64,000 bases of DNA. It comes from Ideonella sp. MAG2 (GTDB lineage: Bacteria; Pseudomonadota; Gammaproteobacteria; Burkholderiales; Burkholderiaceae_C). How positions within the stretch are numbered: the stretch's first letter is position 1; every line of letters begins with the position of its first letter. Where the stretch lies: contig PTEU01000001.1 of the NCBI GenBank assembly GCA_004359425.1, positions 1,721,704 through 1,785,703 on the forward strand, in the 5' to 3' direction. The translations under genes and the position numbers were made by a program. Of this stretch, positions 39,674 to 51,828 are shown in pieces. The notes beneath the pieces are model-generated. The model saw nothing but the letters and a program-made list of their open reading frames with translations. It was not told the origin of the DNA and searched no databases.

Positions 39674-39703
39674 ATGCCGCCCACCCGGTCGGGAAGGCGG
39701 CAT
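39674..39703. terminator. Intrinsic terminator between prpE and icd
   Basis: ATGCCGCC (39674-39681) and GGCGGCAT (39696-39703) form an 8-bp stem. It is followed by TTTTTCTT on the minus strand, downstream of prpE, and a T run also lies just beyond it on the plus strand. Confidence 0.78.
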
Positions 39704-39726
39704 CCACTTTTTTTGAGGGGCAAAGA

Positions 39727-41460
39727 TCAGAGCGCCACAGAATCCCGGACTTGCTGCAAAGCTGCGGGGTCTTCCATGGTGGTCAGATCGCCCGGGTCGC
39801 GGCCTTCGCACACGGCTTGAATGGCACGGCGCAGCAGCTTGCCTGAGCGGGTCTTGGGCAGCACGCTGACAAAGCGCACACGGGCTGGGCGGGCCACCGC
39901 ACCGAGTTGGTCGTCCACCACCTTCATGATGGCGCCTTCCAGCTTCATGGCAGCTTCGGGCGTGTCGGCCTGGGACGGGTCTTTCAACACCGCAAAGGCC
40001 ACAGCGACCTGCCCCTTGAGTTGGTCCGCCACACCGACCACGGCCACCTCGGCCACATTGGCGTGGCTAGAAATGCTCTCTTCAATCTCGCGGGTGCCCA
40101 AGCGGTGGCCCGCAACGTTGATGACATCATCCGTGCGACCCAAGATGTAGAAGTAGCCATCAGCATCCTTCACGCCCCAGTCGAAGGTGCTGTACATCAC
40201 CTTGCCCGGAATGCTGGACCAATAGGTCTTCACATAACGCGCATCATCGCCCCACACGGTTTGCAAGCAACCCGGCGGCAGCGGGCCTTCCACAGCAATC
40301 ACACCCTTCTGATTCGGCTCGGTGATCTCGGCGCCAGTGTTCTCGTCGATGAGCTTGACGTCATAGCCATACACCGCCTTGCCCGGCGAGCCGAACTTGG
40401 TCGGCGCTTTCTCCACGCCATTGCAGATGGCCATGATGGGCCAGCCGGTTTCGGTCTGCCAGTAGTTGTCGATGATGGGCTTGTTCAGCGCGCCGCCAAT
40501 CCAAGAGGCCGTCGGTTCATCCAGCGGCTCACCCGCCAAGAACAAGGCCTTCAAGGACGACAAGTCGTACTTTGTCAGATAGGCCGGGTCTTGCTTCTTG
40601 AGCACGCGGGCCGCCGTGGGTGCTGAGAACATCACCGAGACCTTGTACTTCTCGACCAAGCTCCACCAGATGCCCGCATCCGGACGAATAGGCAGGCCTT
40701 CGTACATGATGGTGGCCATGCCGTTGATCAGCGGGCCATAGATGATGTAGCTGTGGCCCACCACCCAGCCGATGTCGCTGGTGGAGAAATAGGCCTCGCC
40801 AGGGTTGCCCATGTAGATGTGCTTCATGGACGCAGCCAGGGCGACGGTGTAGCCGGCCGTGTCGCGCTGCACGCCCTTGGGCTTACCGGTAGTGCCGCTG
40901 GTGTAGAGGATGTAGCTCGGGTGGTCGCTGGCGACCCATTCGCAGGGCACCACGGTGTCCATCACCTGAGCGCGCGCAGCCGCGTAGTCCACATCACGCC
41001 CAGCCACCGGGGCCAGATCGGCCAAGCCACGGTTCACCATCAGCACCTTGGCAGGCTTGTGGCTGGAGAGGCTGATAGCCTCGTCCAACAAATGCTTGTA
41101 GGGCACCACCTTGCCGCCGCGCATACCGGCGTCCGCACTGATGATGACCTTGGGCTGCGCGTCTTCGATGCGGCTGGCCAAGGAGTGGCTGGCGAAGCCA
41201 CCGAACACCACCGAGTGGATGGCCCCGATGCGCACGCAGGCCAGCATGGCAAAGGCTGCCTCGGCAATCATGGGCATGTAGATCAACACACGGTCACCCT
41301 TGACCACGCCTTGCGCCTTCAAGATGGCGGCCATGCGCTGCACTTCGGCATGCAGCTCACGGAAGGAATAGGCCTTCTCGGTGTTGGTTTCGGTCGAGAC
41401 AAAGATCAGCGCGTTTTGGTCAGCGCGATCCTTCAGATGGCGGTCCACCGCGTTGAGATG
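39727..41460 (-). pseudogene. prpE: Propionyl-CoA synthetase, 5'-truncated
   Basis: From HLNAVDRHLKDRADQNALIF to the end this is a PrpE-type acyl-CoA ligase of about 577 residues. It carries the AMP-binding P-loop YTSGTTGKPKGVQRD, the motif DNYWQTETGWPI and the acylation lysine in TRSGKLLRRAIQ. PrpE rather than acetyl-CoA synthetase is favoured by IPGKVMYSTFDWGVKDADG and by the methylmalonyl-CoA genes nearby. About 55 N-terminal residues, the start codon and promoter are missing. Upstream of 41460 the frame continues only as the antisense of the molybdenum hydroxylase fragment. As written it is not expressible as a normal protein. Confidence 0.82.
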
Positions 41461-43230
41461 CGAACTGCCGGCGCGGCGCTGCGCGAGATGTTCATCAGCG
41501 CCGCAGCCAGCACTTGGGGCGTACCCGTTTCGCGCTGCAAGGCGGCCCACGGTGCTGTTACGCTGACCGACAGCACGGCCAAGCTGACCTACGGGCAACT
41601 GGCCCCACTGGCCGCGACGCTTCCCGTCCCCACCAACCCGGCCCTCACGCCGGATGCCCAGTTGACCTTGATCGGCCAGTCTGTGCCTCGTACCGACGTG
41701 CCCGCCAAGGTCAACGGCAGCGCCCAGTTTGGCATCGACGTGCGTCTGCCCGGCATGCTCTACGCCGCCGTGGTTCACAGCCCCAAGATTGGTGGCACCG
41801 TGGTGGGCACGCCCAGCGTTCCACCCGGCGCACTGGGCGTGGTCTCATTGGGCAATGCCGTCGCTGTCGTGGCAGGCAGTACCTGGGCGGCCTTCCAGGC
41901 AGCAAAAGGCCTCAAGGTCAAATGGTCGGTGCCGGCCAGCTCTGCTGACATTGACACGGCCAGCATCGACGCCACCGCCCAGTCGCTGATGGCCAGCGGC
42001 ACGGCGCTTTCGGCCGAGAAGGTCGGCGACGTCGGCGTTGGTTTGGGCGCTGCCCGAACCACCATTGATGCGACCTACAGCCTGCCCTATCTGGCCCACG
42101 CCTGCATGGAGCCCCTGAACTGCACGGCCCTGGTCACCAGCAATAGCTGCGAAGTCTGGGCACCCACGCAGGGTCAAGGCTTGAATGTGGGCACCATTCA
42201 AGGCATCACCGGTTTGGCCGCGTCTCAAATCACCATCCACACCACCATGCTGGGTGGCGGACTGGGGCGCAAGTTCGAGCAGGACTTCATCGCCCAAGCG
42301 GTCAGCATTTCAAAGGCCATGGGCAAGCCCGTCAAACTGACTTGGAGCCGCGAGCAAGACTTTGGCAACGATCGATATCGCCCCATGACGCTGGCCCGGG
42401 TGCGTGCTGGTTTGGACTCCAGCGGCCAAGTCAGTGCCTTCTGGGTGCGCACAGTCTCTCCGTCCATCTCGGCCCAGCGCGGCCCATTGGTCGGCGTGGA
42501 CCACTCGGCCGTGGAAGGCTCCGTGACACTGCCCTACAGCTTCATCAATCGCCAAACCGATTGGGTCCAGCACCCGTCCACCGTGCCGGTGGGCTACTGG
42601 CGTTCCGTCGGGCATTCGATCAATGCCTTTGTGGTGGAGTCTGCGCTGGACGAGTTGGCCTTGGCCACGGGCCAGGACCCCTATCAATTGCGCCGTCGTC
42701 TGTTGGCTGCGAGCCCGCGTGAACTGGCCGTACTGGACGCCGCAGCGACCTTGGGCGGCTGGAACCTCCCGGTGCCTGCGGGCCGAGCACGGGGCATTGC
42801 CTTCACCTCATCGTTCGGCAGTCTCAGTGCCCAGGTCGTGGAGGTGTCCAAGACCAGTGCAGGCAAGCTGAAAGTCAACAGCGTGGCAGTCGCCATTGAC
42901 TGTGGCAAGGCCATCAACCCAGGCATCGTGGCGCAGCAAATGCAAGGTGGGGTCGCCCACGGCCTGTCGGCAGCACTGTGGGGACAAGTCCCCTTCTCCG
43001 CAGGCCGATCCACCGTCACCAATTTCAACCGCTATCGGGTCCTGAAAATGGCTGAAATGCCGGTCGTGAAGGTGCAGATCATCAACAGCGGCGCGGCATT
43101 GGGCGGTATCGGCGAGCCCGGCGTCCCACCGGTTGCCCCCGCCGTGGCCAACGCCTGGGCGCGGCTCACCGGTACCCGCATCCGCACGCTGCCCATGTTC
43201 CCTGGCGACGGGCGGATGGGGGAAGGCTGA
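41458..43230 (+). pseudogene. Isoquinoline 1-oxidoreductase-type molybdopterin subunit, 5'-truncated
   Basis: The 590-codon frame from 41458 is the C-terminal four fifths of an IorB-like large subunit of the xanthine oxidase/aldehyde dehydrogenase family. It contains SAQFGIDVRLPGMLYAAVVH, the LGGGLGRKFEQDF loop and the active-site Glu region GIGEPGVPPVAPAVANA. Usual length is about 740 residues with an N-terminal signal; roughly the first 140-150 residues are missing. No 2Fe-2S small-subunit gene is adjacent. The fragment is head to head with truncated prpE, and the junction removes both promoters. It converges on the VOC gene with a 7-bp gap. Confidence 0.8.
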
Positions 43231-43237
43231 GGCCTGC

Positions 43238-43699
43238 TCAGCCCAAGGCGGAGACGATCTCGGGCGGGGCTTGCACCAATTCAATGAGCACGCCCTCGCC
43301 CCCCACCGGGAACTCCTCATTCCCTTTGGGGTGGATGAAGCAGATGTCGAAACCAGCGGCGCCTTTGCGGATGCCGCCGGGGGCAAAGCGCACGCCGTTG
43401 GCAGTCATCCACGCCACCGCCTTGGGCAGGTCGTCCACCCACAGGCCCACGTGGTTCAGCGGCGTGGTGTGAACGGCCGGCTTCTTCTCAGGGTCCAGCG
43501 GCTGCATCAAGTCCACCTCCACCGCCGTGGGGCCGCTGCCCAGCGCGCAGATGTCTTCGTCGACGTTCTCGCGCTCAGAGACAAAGTTGCTCTTCACGGT
43601 CAGGCCAAGCATGTCCACCCACAGCCTCTTGAGCTTGTCTTTGCTGGGGCCACCAATCGCAATTTGCTGGATGCCGAGGATCTTGAAGGGTTTGCTCAT
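43238..43699 (-). CDS. VOC family protein, candidate methylmalonyl-CoA epimerase
   Basis: This 153-residue protein of the glyoxalase/VOC fold has two beta-alpha-beta-beta-beta modules. The first has [20 protein letters not shown], and later segments are [18 protein letters not shown] and [14 protein letters not shown], whose final Glu is in the usual metal-ligand position. It lies 17 bp downstream of pccA in a propionyl-CoA carboxylase/methylmalonyl-CoA mutase unit that otherwise lacks an epimerase, so converting (S)- to (R)-methylmalonyl-CoA is the most economical role. A different lyase or dioxygenase role is possible. Confidence 0.75.
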   Translation of the reverse strand: MSKPFKILGIQQIAIGGPSKDKLKRLWVDMLGLTVKSNFVSERENVDEDICALGSGPTAVEVDLMQPLDPEKKPAVHTTPLNHVGLWVDDLPKAVAWMTANGVRFAPGGIRKGAAGFDICFIHPKGNEEFPVGGEGVLIELVQAPPEIVSALG

Positions 43700-43716
43700 C
43701 TCAATGTCCCAGCAGC

Positions 43717-45792
43717 TTATTCAAAAGCCAGGATGGCTTGATCGACGCTCAGGCTTTCACCCTTCGAAGCGCGCACCTCCTTGACCACGCAGTCCTGCGT
43801 GGCCACCAAGATGTTCTCCATCTTCATGGCCTCAATGACAGCCAGCTTCTCGCCGGCCAAGACCTTCTGTCCCACCGTCACCGCCACATCCACCAGCAAG
43901 CCGGGCATGGGCGAGAGCAAGAACTTAGAGAGATCCGGCGGCGCTTTGTAGGGCATGAGCTTGAACAGCTCTGCTGCACGGGGCAGCAAGACCAGCGCAT
44001 CCAACTGCGTCCCGTTGTGCACCACACGCAGGGCCAGCGGGTTCTTGCCCGCGACTCGCTCCACTTGTGCACTGAAGGCCTTGCCGTTGACGGTGCCCGT
44101 CATCAGCAACTCACCCAGCTTGGTCTGGCTCTGAATGGCGTAGGTCTTGCCACCCACTTGCACATCGGCCGCACCGCGGGCGTTGTCGAACACCGGCACC
44201 TTGACTTCATGGTGGGTGTGCAGGCCTTCAGCACCCAGTTGCACCACCACCAAGTCCGGCCCGTCTTGCACGCCGTGGCCCGGCAATTGGCCACTGATGC
44301 GCGACGCACGCTCACGCGCCTTGCGACGCACAAAGGCAGCCAGGGCCACCAAGAACAGCGGGTCGTCATGGGGCACGTCCTCGGCCCTGAAGCCGTGGGC
44401 ATAGTGCTCGGCAATGAAGCCGGTGTTGAAGGCGCCGGTGACAAACTTCGGATGCGCCAGCAGCGCGGCCTGGAAGGGGATGTTGCTGCTGATGCCGCGA
44501 ATGACAAAGCCATTGAGCGCTTCGCGCATTTTGGCAATGGCGTCGTTGCGGTCCTTACCGTGCACGATGAGCTTGGCGATCATCGAGTCGTAGAACATCG
44601 GGATCTCGCCGCCCTCGTAGACGCCGGTATCCACCCGCACGCCACCGAACTTGCCATCCGAATAGGCCGCGCCTTGCAGCGTCTGGACCGACTGCTCCAA
44701 CTGCTGCGCTGGCGGCTGGTAACGCACCAAGCGGCCGGTCGAAGGCAGGAAGTTGCGGAAAGGATCTTCCGCGTTGATGCGGCACTCAATGGCCCAGCCT
44801 TCGCGCTTCAAGTCGGCCTGGCCAAATGCCAGCTTCTCGCCGGCCGCCACGCGGATCATCTGCTCCACCAGGTCTAGTCCGGTAATGCACTCGGTCACCG
44901 GGTGCTCCACCTGCAGGCGGGTGTTCATCTCCAGGAAGTAGAAGTCTTGGTCTTTGCCGACCACAAACTCCACCGTGCCGGCCGACTGGTACTTCACGGC
45001 CTTGGCCAAGGCCACGGCCTGCTCGCCCATGGCCTTGCGGGTGGCCTCAGAGATGAAGGGCGACGGCGCCTCTTCGATCACCTTTTGGTGGCGGCGCTGG
45101 ATGGAGCACTCACGCTCATGCAGGTAGACCACATTGCCGTGGCTGTCGCCCAGCACCTGGATCTCAATGTGGCGCGGCTCCAGCACGTATTTCTCGATGA
45201 AGACGCGGTCGTCACCAAAGCTGTTGCGGGCTTCGTTGCGGCAAGACGAAAAGCCTTCAAAGGCTTCCTTGTCGTTGAAGGCCACGCGCAGGCCCTTGCC
45301 ACCGCCACCGGCCGAGGCTTTGATCATCACCGGGTAGCCAATGCCCTTGGCAATCTCGACCGCTTGTTCAGGCGTATCGATGGCATCGTTGTAGCCCGGA
45401 ATGGTGTTGACCTTTGCCTCATTCGCCAGCTTCTTGGACGCAATCTTGTCGCCCATGGCCGCAATGCTGTAGTGCTTGGGTCCGATGAAGGTAATGCCTT
45501 CTTCTTCGCAGCGCTTGGCAAAGCCTTCGTTCTCCGACAGAAAGCCGTATCCCGGATGCACGGCTTGGGCACCGGTCGCCTTGCAGGCGGCGATGATCTT
45601 GTCAGCCACCAAGTAGGACTCGCGCGAAGGCGCCGGGCCCAGCAGCACAGCCTCATCGGCCAGCGCCACATGGCGCGCGTCTTTGTCGGCCTCGGAGTAC
45701 ACCGCCACGGTGGCAATGCCCATCTTCTTGGCGGTCTTGATGACGCGGCAAGCGATTTCGCCACGATTAGCAATTAGAATTTTCTTGAACAT
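43717..45792 (-). CDS. pccA: Propionyl-CoA carboxylase alpha subunit (biotin carboxylase/BCCP)
   Basis: The 691-residue protein has a biotin carboxylase domain (residues 1-450) with the Gly-rich ATP loop [15 protein letters not shown] and [10 protein letters not shown], a BT linker domain (about 500-600), and a C-terminal biotinyl domain whose biotin-accepting Lys lies in [10 protein letters not shown]. With PccB it carboxylates propionyl-CoA to methylmalonyl-CoA. The domain arrangement and the neighbours favour PCC over 3-methylcrotonyl-CoA carboxylase. AGGAG precedes the ATG. The 485-bp gap to pccB contains palindromic repeats. Confidence 0.93.
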   Translation of the reverse strand: MFKKILIANRGEIACRVIKTAKKMGIATVAVYSEADKDARHVALADEAVLLGPAPSRESYLVADKIIAACKATGAQAVHPGYGFLSENEGFAKRCEEEGITFIGPKHYSIAAMGDKIASKKLANEAKVNTIPGYNDAIDTPEQAVEIAKGIGYPVMIKASAGGGGKGLRVAFNDKEAFEGFSSCRNEARNSFGDDRVFIEKYVLEPRHIEIQVLGDSHGNVVYLHERECSIQRRHQKVIEEAPSPFISEATRKAMGEQAVALAKAVKYQSAGTVEFVVGKDQDFYFLEMNTRLQVEHPVTECITGLDLVEQMIRVAAGEKLAFGQADLKREGWAIECRINAEDPFRNFLPSTGRLVRYQPPAQQLEQSVQTLQGAAYSDGKFGGVRVDTGVYEGGEIPMFYDSMIAKLIVHGKDRNDAIAKMREALNGFVIRGISSNIPFQAALLAHPKFVTGAFNTGFIAEHYAHGFRAEDVPHDDPLFLVALAAFVRRKARERASRISGQLPGHGVQDGPDLVVVQLGAEGLHTHHEVKVPVFDNARGAADVQVGGKTYAIQSQTKLGELLMTGTVNGKAFSAQVERVAGKNPLALRVVHNGTQLDALVLLPRAAELFKLMPYKAPPDLSKFLLSPMPGLLVDVAVTVGQKVLAGEKLAVIEAMKMENILVATQDCVVKEVRASKGESLSVDQAILAFE

Positions 45793-45932
45793 CTCGGTCT
45801 CCTAAATGGGAGTGACTTTCAGTGTGGTTCGGTCGCGCGTGTTGCTTGCGCAAGTTCATGGGTGCTTGCGTACGGCCAGAGACGCTTGGGTAAGCTAGGG
45901 ATTTCTGTGATCGTCCAGAGGTTCTTGCGCAC

Positions 45933-46030
45933 GCCATGGCTGCGGCGGGCCTGCCTCCGCTCATGTCCCCCGCCGACCTGCGGTCGGCTCCTCCTTAACT
46001 TCGCTGCGCCAGGCCCACCGCATCCACGGC
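45933..46030 (+). repeat. Palindromic repeat element, copy A
   Basis: Arms GCCATGGCTGCGGCGGGCCT (from 45933) and CCAGGCCCACCGCATCCACG (from 46009) pair imperfectly over about 20 bp. The loop holds the core TGTCCCCCGC ... CTCCTCCTT on the plus strand. The same core occurs on the minus strand in copy B, so they are inverted members of one family. Confidence 0.65.
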
Positions 46031-46112
46031 TGAAGCAGCGGTGTGTCTCGGCCCCCGAAGTCACCGGCTGAGCACTATGCAGATGCTGGTCAGTCAGCCC
46101 ACAGACCGAACC

Positions 46113-46202
46113 GGCATTGGGCCGGGTGGGTGCTTTGCGGAGGTAAAGGAGGAGCGCGAAGCGCGGGGGACACGAAGCAAAGCGCCCACCCGGCCCGATG
46201 CC
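46113..46202 (-). repeat. Palindromic repeat element, copy B
   Basis: Arms at 46113-46138 and 46177-46202 are 26 bp each with two mismatches (GGCATTGGGCCGGGTGGG against its inverse). The loop, read on the minus strand, holds TGTCCCCCGC ... CTCCTCCTT as in copy A. A long RNA hairpin would form in either direction. Confidence 0.72.
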
Positions 46203-46277
46203 GCGCGCGCGCGCTGCCTGCACTCCCGCACGGTCCGATCCAGCGCACGCGAAAGACATGGAAAGCACGATAAAAAA

Positions 46278-47810
<1,533 letters not shown>

Positions 47811-47847
47811 AAGGGCTCCTCAAGAGTCGTCTATCTAACCAACTACA

Positions 47848-49017
47848 TCAATGAAACAGGTCCAGCAGCCGCCGAGCGGCCACGGACGCGGCCACCACGC
47901 CTTTGCGCACATCGTCGGCCACAGGGCCAATCTGTTCGCGCACGGCGGGGTGGGCTTTGAATCGGGCTTTGAGGCCTGCATCGATGCGCTCCCACATCCA
48001 GGCTTCATCCTGGGCGCGGCGGCGCGCAGCCAATCGGCCGCTGTGGGATTGCAGGTCTCGGAATTGGGACACTGTCGCCCAGAAGGCATCGATGCCTTGG
48101 TTTTTCAGGGCGCTCATTTGAATCACGGTAGGGTGCCAAATCGTTTCGTCGTGATGTGCATGAGACGGTTGGCCCCCAAGCTCGCTCTGCTCGCTACCCC
48201 CCAAGGGGGCGTTCGCGCTCTTGGGGCGGCCCGGCGAGCGCTCCGGATGCCCATGCATGCCAAACAAGCGCAGCGCCGAGCTGATTTGCGCGCGCGCCCG
48301 GGTGGCAGCGTTTTCATCCAAGTCAGCCTTGTTGATCACCACCAAGTCGGCCAGCTCCATCACGCCTTTTTTGATGGCCTGCAGGTCATCGCCGGCGTTG
48401 GGCAGTTGCAGCAGGCAAAACATATCGGTCATGCCTTGCACGGCCGTCTCGCTCTGGCCCACGCCCACGGTCTCGACAATCACCACATCGTAGCCAGCGG
48501 CCTCGCAGACCAGCATGGCCTCGCGGGTGCGCTCGGCCACACCGCCCAAAGTGCCGCTGCTGGGGCTGGGGCGGATATAGGCTTGCGGGTGCACCGAGAG
48601 TTGCTCCATGCGGGTTTTGTCGCCCAAGATGGAGCCGCCCGACACGCTGGACGACGGGTCCACCGCCAGCACCGCCACGCGATGGCCCAAGCTGATCAGG
48701 TGCAGGCCCAGCGCTTCAATGAAGGTGCTCTTGCCCACGCCGGGCACACCGCTGATGCCTAAACGAAAGCTGTCGCCTGTTGCCGGCAGCAAGGCGTTGA
48801 GCAGCGCATCGGCGTGCAGGCGATGGTCGGCGCGAGTCGACTCCAGCAGCGTGATGGTCTTGGCCATGGCCCGGCGCTGTCGTGCAGGCTCGCCGCCGAT
48901 CACGTCCTGCATCAAGGCCATTTCCGCCTCACGCAGTTCACGGCCGTCTTGACGAGCTTGGGCATCGGCCTGCAGCAGCAGTGCCTCATGAACCTGCTCA
49001 GGGCTGAGGTGCTTCAC
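47848..49017 (-). CDS. meaB: MeaB/ArgK-family GTPase chaperone of methylmalonyl-CoA mutase
   Basis: The G3E-family GTPase has Walker [19 protein letters not shown], the switch region [14 protein letters not shown] and base-specificity motif VINKADLDE. MeaB protects and reloads B12 in methylmalonyl-CoA mutase. The GTG at 49017 is preferred because it overlaps the GNAT stop by 4 bp (GTGA); a more upstream ATG lies inside that gene. Length is 389 residues against about 330 for the family. Much of the excess is near residues 260-282 ([20 protein letters not shown]), which is encoded by a palindromic DNA repeat at 48171-48236 inserted in frame. Confidence 0.92.
   Translation of the reverse strand: MKHLSPEQVHEALLLQADAQARQDGRELREAEMALMQDVIGGEPARQRRAMAKTITLLESTRADHRLHADALLNALLPATGDSFRLGISGVPGVGKSTFIEALGLHLISLGHRVAVLAVDPSSSVSGGSILGDKTRMEQLSVHPQAYIRPSPSSGTLGGVAERTREAMLVCEAAGYDVVIVETVGVGQSETAVQGMTDMFCLLQLPNAGDDLQAIKKGVMELADLVVINKADLDENAATRARAQISSALRLFGMHGHPERSPGRPKSANAPLGGSEQSELGGQPSHAHHDETIWHPTVIQMSALKNQGIDAFWATVSQFRDLQSHSGRLAARRRAQDEAWMWERIDAGLKARFKAHPAVREQIGPVADDVRKGVVAASVAARRLLDLFH
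48171..48236. repeat. Palindromic repeat inserted in frame within meaB
   Basis: The DNA contains outer arms GCCCCCAAG and CTTGGGGC (48172-48180, 48220-48227) and an inner CCCCCCAAGGGGG palindrome (48197-48209). This pattern matches a repeat type seen between genes in Comamonadaceae. Its 66 bp are divisible by 3 and it is translated without a stop, adding about 22 residues between the GTPase core and the dimerisation part. Confidence 0.68.
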
Positions 49018-49499
49018 GGGCCTACCCCGTCGGCACGACCGCGTGCGGAGCGCAAGTAATACAAATCCCACTCACCCTCAGCCTGCAGCACAAAGCCATG
49101 GCGCAGGTAGAAGCGGTTGGCGTCTGAGTGCTTGAGCGCCGTCACGCTGACCGCCTTGCGCTGCGCATCGGCCTCGCGCAGCACCTGGGCCAACACGCCC
49201 GAGCCAATGCCTTGGGCTTGGGCGCTGGGGTGGATGTAGAGGTGATCCAGCAGCCAGTCGTGCTCGCGCGGCACCACCACCACAAAACCCACCAACTCGC
49301 CCTTGAGCAAGATGTGCCGGGTGTAAGCCGGCAGATAGCCGCGCGACAGGCGCTCGCACGCGCGCTGCGGGTCAAAGCGCCCGACCTTCTCTAAGCTCTC
49401 GCGCATGGCGGCCATGCGCAGGGCCAGCAAGGCCTCAAAGTCGCCCTCGCCGGCCGGGGCTAGGCTCAGGCCTTCAACGACGCGCTCGTGGTAGACCAT
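49014..49499 (-). CDS. GNAT family N-acetyltransferase
   Basis: The 161-residue protein has the GNAT core: [20 protein letters not shown] in the first helix region, the beta-4/acetyl-CoA loop [20 protein letters not shown], and [13 protein letters not shown] in motif B. The substrate is unknown. It sits between the mutase and meaB (15 bp after the mutase, 4-bp overlap with meaB), so it is co-expressed with them; a regulatory acetylation role in propionyl-CoA metabolism is conceivable but only a guess. Confidence 0.85.
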   Translation of the reverse strand: MVYHERVVEGLSLAPAGEGDFEALLALRMAAMRESLEKVGRFDPQRACERLSRGYLPAYTRHILLKGELVGFVVVVPREHDWLLDHLYIHPSAQAQGIGSGVLAQVLREADAQRKAVSVTALKHSDANRFYLRHGFVLQAEGEWDLYYLRSARGRADGVGP

Positions 49500-49514
49500 G
49501 GCGGCAGCTTGGCC

Positions 49515-51674
49515 TCAGGCCGCAGATTGCGCCAGTCGGATCTGCTCCAGCACGTCTTTGGCGCTGGCCGGGATGGGGGTGCCGGGGCCGTAAATGCCCT
49601 TGACGCCCGCCTCGTAGAGCTGGTCGTAGTCTTGGCGCGGAATGACGCCACCCACAAACACGATGATGTCGTCTGCACCTTGCTTCTTCAGCTCAGCGAT
49701 GATGGCCGGCACCAAGGTCTTGTGGCCTGCAGCCAAGGTGGAAATGCCCACGGCATGCACGTCGTTCTCAATGGCTTGGCGGGCGCATTCTTCGGGCGTT
49801 TGGAACAAGGGGCCCATGTCCACGTCAAAGCCCAGGTCGGCAAAGGCCGTGGCCACCACCTTGGCGCCGCGGTCATGGCCGTCTTGGCCCAGCTTGGCAA
49901 TCATCACCCGAGGGCGGCGGCCTGCTTGTTCGGCAAAGACGCTGATTTCGTCCTTGAGTTTGTCCCAGCCTTCGGCAGAGTCATAGGCAGCAGCGTACAC
50001 ACCGGTCACCTTTTGAATGTCGGCACGGTGGCGACCATACACCTTCTCCAGCGCGTCGCTCACCTCACCCACAGTGGCGCGCAGGCGAATGGCCTTGATG
50101 GCCAAGTCCAAGAGATTGCCTTGGCCGCTTTCGGCGGCTGCCGTCAGCGCGTTCAGCGCGGCTTGCACGGCGGCGCCATCGCGGCTGGCCTTGATGGCTT
50201 GCAGGCGAGCGATCTGGCCGTCGCGCACCGCCACGTTGTCGATGTCACGGGCTTCGATCAGGTCTTCCGTCTTGAGCTTGTACTTGTTGACGCCCACGAT
50301 GACGTCTTTGCCCGAGTCGATGCGGGCCTGCTTCTCGGCGGCGCTGGCTTCGATCTTGAGCTTGGCCCAACCGCTGTCTACGGCTTTGGTCATGCCACCC
50401 ATGGCTTCAACTTCTTCGATGATGGCCCAGGCTTTATCGGCCATTTCTTGGGTCAGCGACTCCATCATGTAAGAGCCCGCCCATGGGTCCACCACGTTGG
50501 TGATGTGAGTCTCTTCTTGGATGATGAGCTGGGTGTTGCGGGCAATGCGGGCCGAGAACTCGGTGGGCAGCGCGATGGCCTCGTCAAACGAGTTGGTGTG
50601 CAGCGACTGCGTGCCACCGAAGACAGCGGCCATGGCTTCGACGGTGGTGCGCACCACATTGTTGTAAGGGTCCTGCTCGGTCAGGCTCCAGCCGGACGTT
50701 TGGCAGTGGGTACGCAGCATCAGGCTCTTCGGATTCTTGGCATTGAAGCCCTTCATGATCCGGCACCACAAGAGGCGCGCGGCGCGCATCTTGGCGATCT
50801 CCAGATAGAAGTTCATGCCAATGGCCCAGAAGAAGGAGAGCCGACCGGCGAAGTCGTCCACGTCCATGCCCTTGGCAATGGCTGTCTTCACATATTCCTT
50901 GCCGTCTGCCAGGGTGAACGCCAGCTCCAGCGCTTGGTTGGCGCCCGCCTCTTGCATGTGATAGCCCGAGATCGAGATCGAGTTGAACTTGGGCATGTTC
51001 TGGCTCGTGTACTCGATGATGTCGCCGATGATCTTCATCGACGGCTCAGGCGGGTAGATATAGGTGTTGCGGACCATGAACTCTTTCAGAATGTCGTTCT
51101 GAATGGTTCCGGAGAGCTTGTCTTGCGACACGCCCTGCTCTTCGGCGGCCACCACATAGCCGGCCAGCACGGGCAAAACCGCGCCGTTCATGGTCATCGA
51201 GACGGACACCTTGTCCAGCGGGATCTCGTTGAACAAGACCTTCATGTCCTCCACCGAGTCAATCGCCACGCCGGCCTTGCCCACATCGCCCGTCACGCGG
51301 GGGTGGTCGGAGTCATAGCCCCGGTGGGTGGCCAGGTCAAACGCCACGGACACGCCCTGGCCGCCCGCCGCCAAGGCTTTGCGATAGAAGGCGTTGGATT
51401 CTTCGGCGGTGGAGAAGCCCGCGTACTGGCGGATGGTCCAGGGCCGCACCGCATACATGGTGGCTTGCGGGCCGCGGATGAAGGGCTCTAGCCCCGGCAG
51501 GGTGTTGGTGTAGGGCAGCGCGGCCGTGTCTTCAGCGGTGTAGAGCGGCTTGACGCTGATGCCTTCGGGCGTTTGCCAGTTCAAGGCAGAGATGTCGCCG
51601 CCCGGCGCCGACTTGGCGGCCGCCTTGGCCCACTGCTCAAGGTTGGCGGGATTGAACTCGTTGGATTGGGACAT
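49515..51674 (-). CDS. scpA: Methylmalonyl-CoA mutase, single-chain
   Basis: The 719-residue B12 enzyme isomerises (R)-methylmalonyl-CoA to succinyl-CoA. The substrate TIM barrel (residues about 30-560) has [18 protein letters not shown] and [17 protein letters not shown]. The C-terminal cobalamin domain has the lower-ligand motif [18 protein letters not shown], in which His binds cobalt. Both domains are in one polypeptide, as in the E. coli Sbm homodimer type. AGGAG precedes the ATG. It begins the mutase-GNAT-meaB-pccB unit and is divergent from the GntR regulator. Confidence 0.96.
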   Translation of the reverse strand: MSQSNEFNPANLEQWAKAAAKSAPGGDISALNWQTPEGISVKPLYTAEDTAALPYTNTLPGLEPFIRGPQATMYAVRPWTIRQYAGFSTAEESNAFYRKALAAGGQGVSVAFDLATHRGYDSDHPRVTGDVGKAGVAIDSVEDMKVLFNEIPLDKVSVSMTMNGAVLPVLAGYVVAAEEQGVSQDKLSGTIQNDILKEFMVRNTYIYPPEPSMKIIGDIIEYTSQNMPKFNSISISGYHMQEAGANQALELAFTLADGKEYVKTAIAKGMDVDDFAGRLSFFWAIGMNFYLEIAKMRAARLLWCRIMKGFNAKNPKSLMLRTHCQTSGWSLTEQDPYNNVVRTTVEAMAAVFGGTQSLHTNSFDEAIALPTEFSARIARNTQLIIQEETHITNVVDPWAGSYMMESLTQEMADKAWAIIEEVEAMGGMTKAVDSGWAKLKIEASAAEKQARIDSGKDVIVGVNKYKLKTEDLIEARDIDNVAVRDGQIARLQAIKASRDGAAVQAALNALTAAAESGQGNLLDLAIKAIRLRATVGEVSDALEKVYGRHRADIQKVTGVYAAAYDSAEGWDKLKDEISVFAEQAGRRPRVMIAKLGQDGHDRGAKVVATAFADLGFDVDMGPLFQTPEECARQAIENDVHAVGISTLAAGHKTLVPAIIAELKKQGADDIIVFVGGVIPRQDYDQLYEAGVKGIYGPGTPIPASAKDVLEQIRLAQSAA

Positions 51675-51770
51675 GAAGACTCCTGGTCGCCCACACGAGA
51701 GCGTGGGCGCTTGAACGGCGGGCTATGCGCGGCGGGCGGTGTGCGACGGCTTTTTGCAGCTTGCCGTCAA

Positions 51771-51812
51771 TGATACATGATGCATAATTATGAATTCAAA
51801 CTTGACAATGAT
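51771..51812. promoter_or_regulatory. AT-rich divergent control region between mutase and GntR genes
   Basis: This stretch stands out from the GC-rich surroundings. It contains a perfect 10-bp palindrome CATAATTATG (51783-51792), direct repeats TGATACATGATGCAT just before it, and on the minus strand a possible TTGAAT ... TATCAT promoter pair for the mutase. An FCD-type GntR dimer binding here and repressing both directions would be typical. No experiment supports it. Confidence 0.45.
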
Positions 51813-51828
51813 CTGACAGCCTCACGCC

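Larger units (their letters stand above)
45793..46277. other. Repeat-rich intergenic region between pccB and pccA
   Basis: These 485 bp contain no credible gene. Two palindromic elements fill about 190 bp (45933-46030 and 46113-46202). The 140 bp next to pccA show no obvious promoter hexamers but should carry one if pccA is transcribed independently of pccB. Confidence 0.55.

Noticed and set aside
39727-41460. Acetyl-CoA synthetase as the identity of the ligase
   Set aside because: The motif set and length of the retained part fit propionyl-CoA synthetase better, and it neighbours the methylmalonyl-CoA genes.
43717-45792. AccC or methylcrotonyl-CoA carboxylase as the identity of the biotin enzyme
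   Set aside because: AccC lacks the C-terminal biotinyl domain, and the neighbours (PccB-type subunit, mutase, MeaB) fit propionyl-CoA carboxylase.
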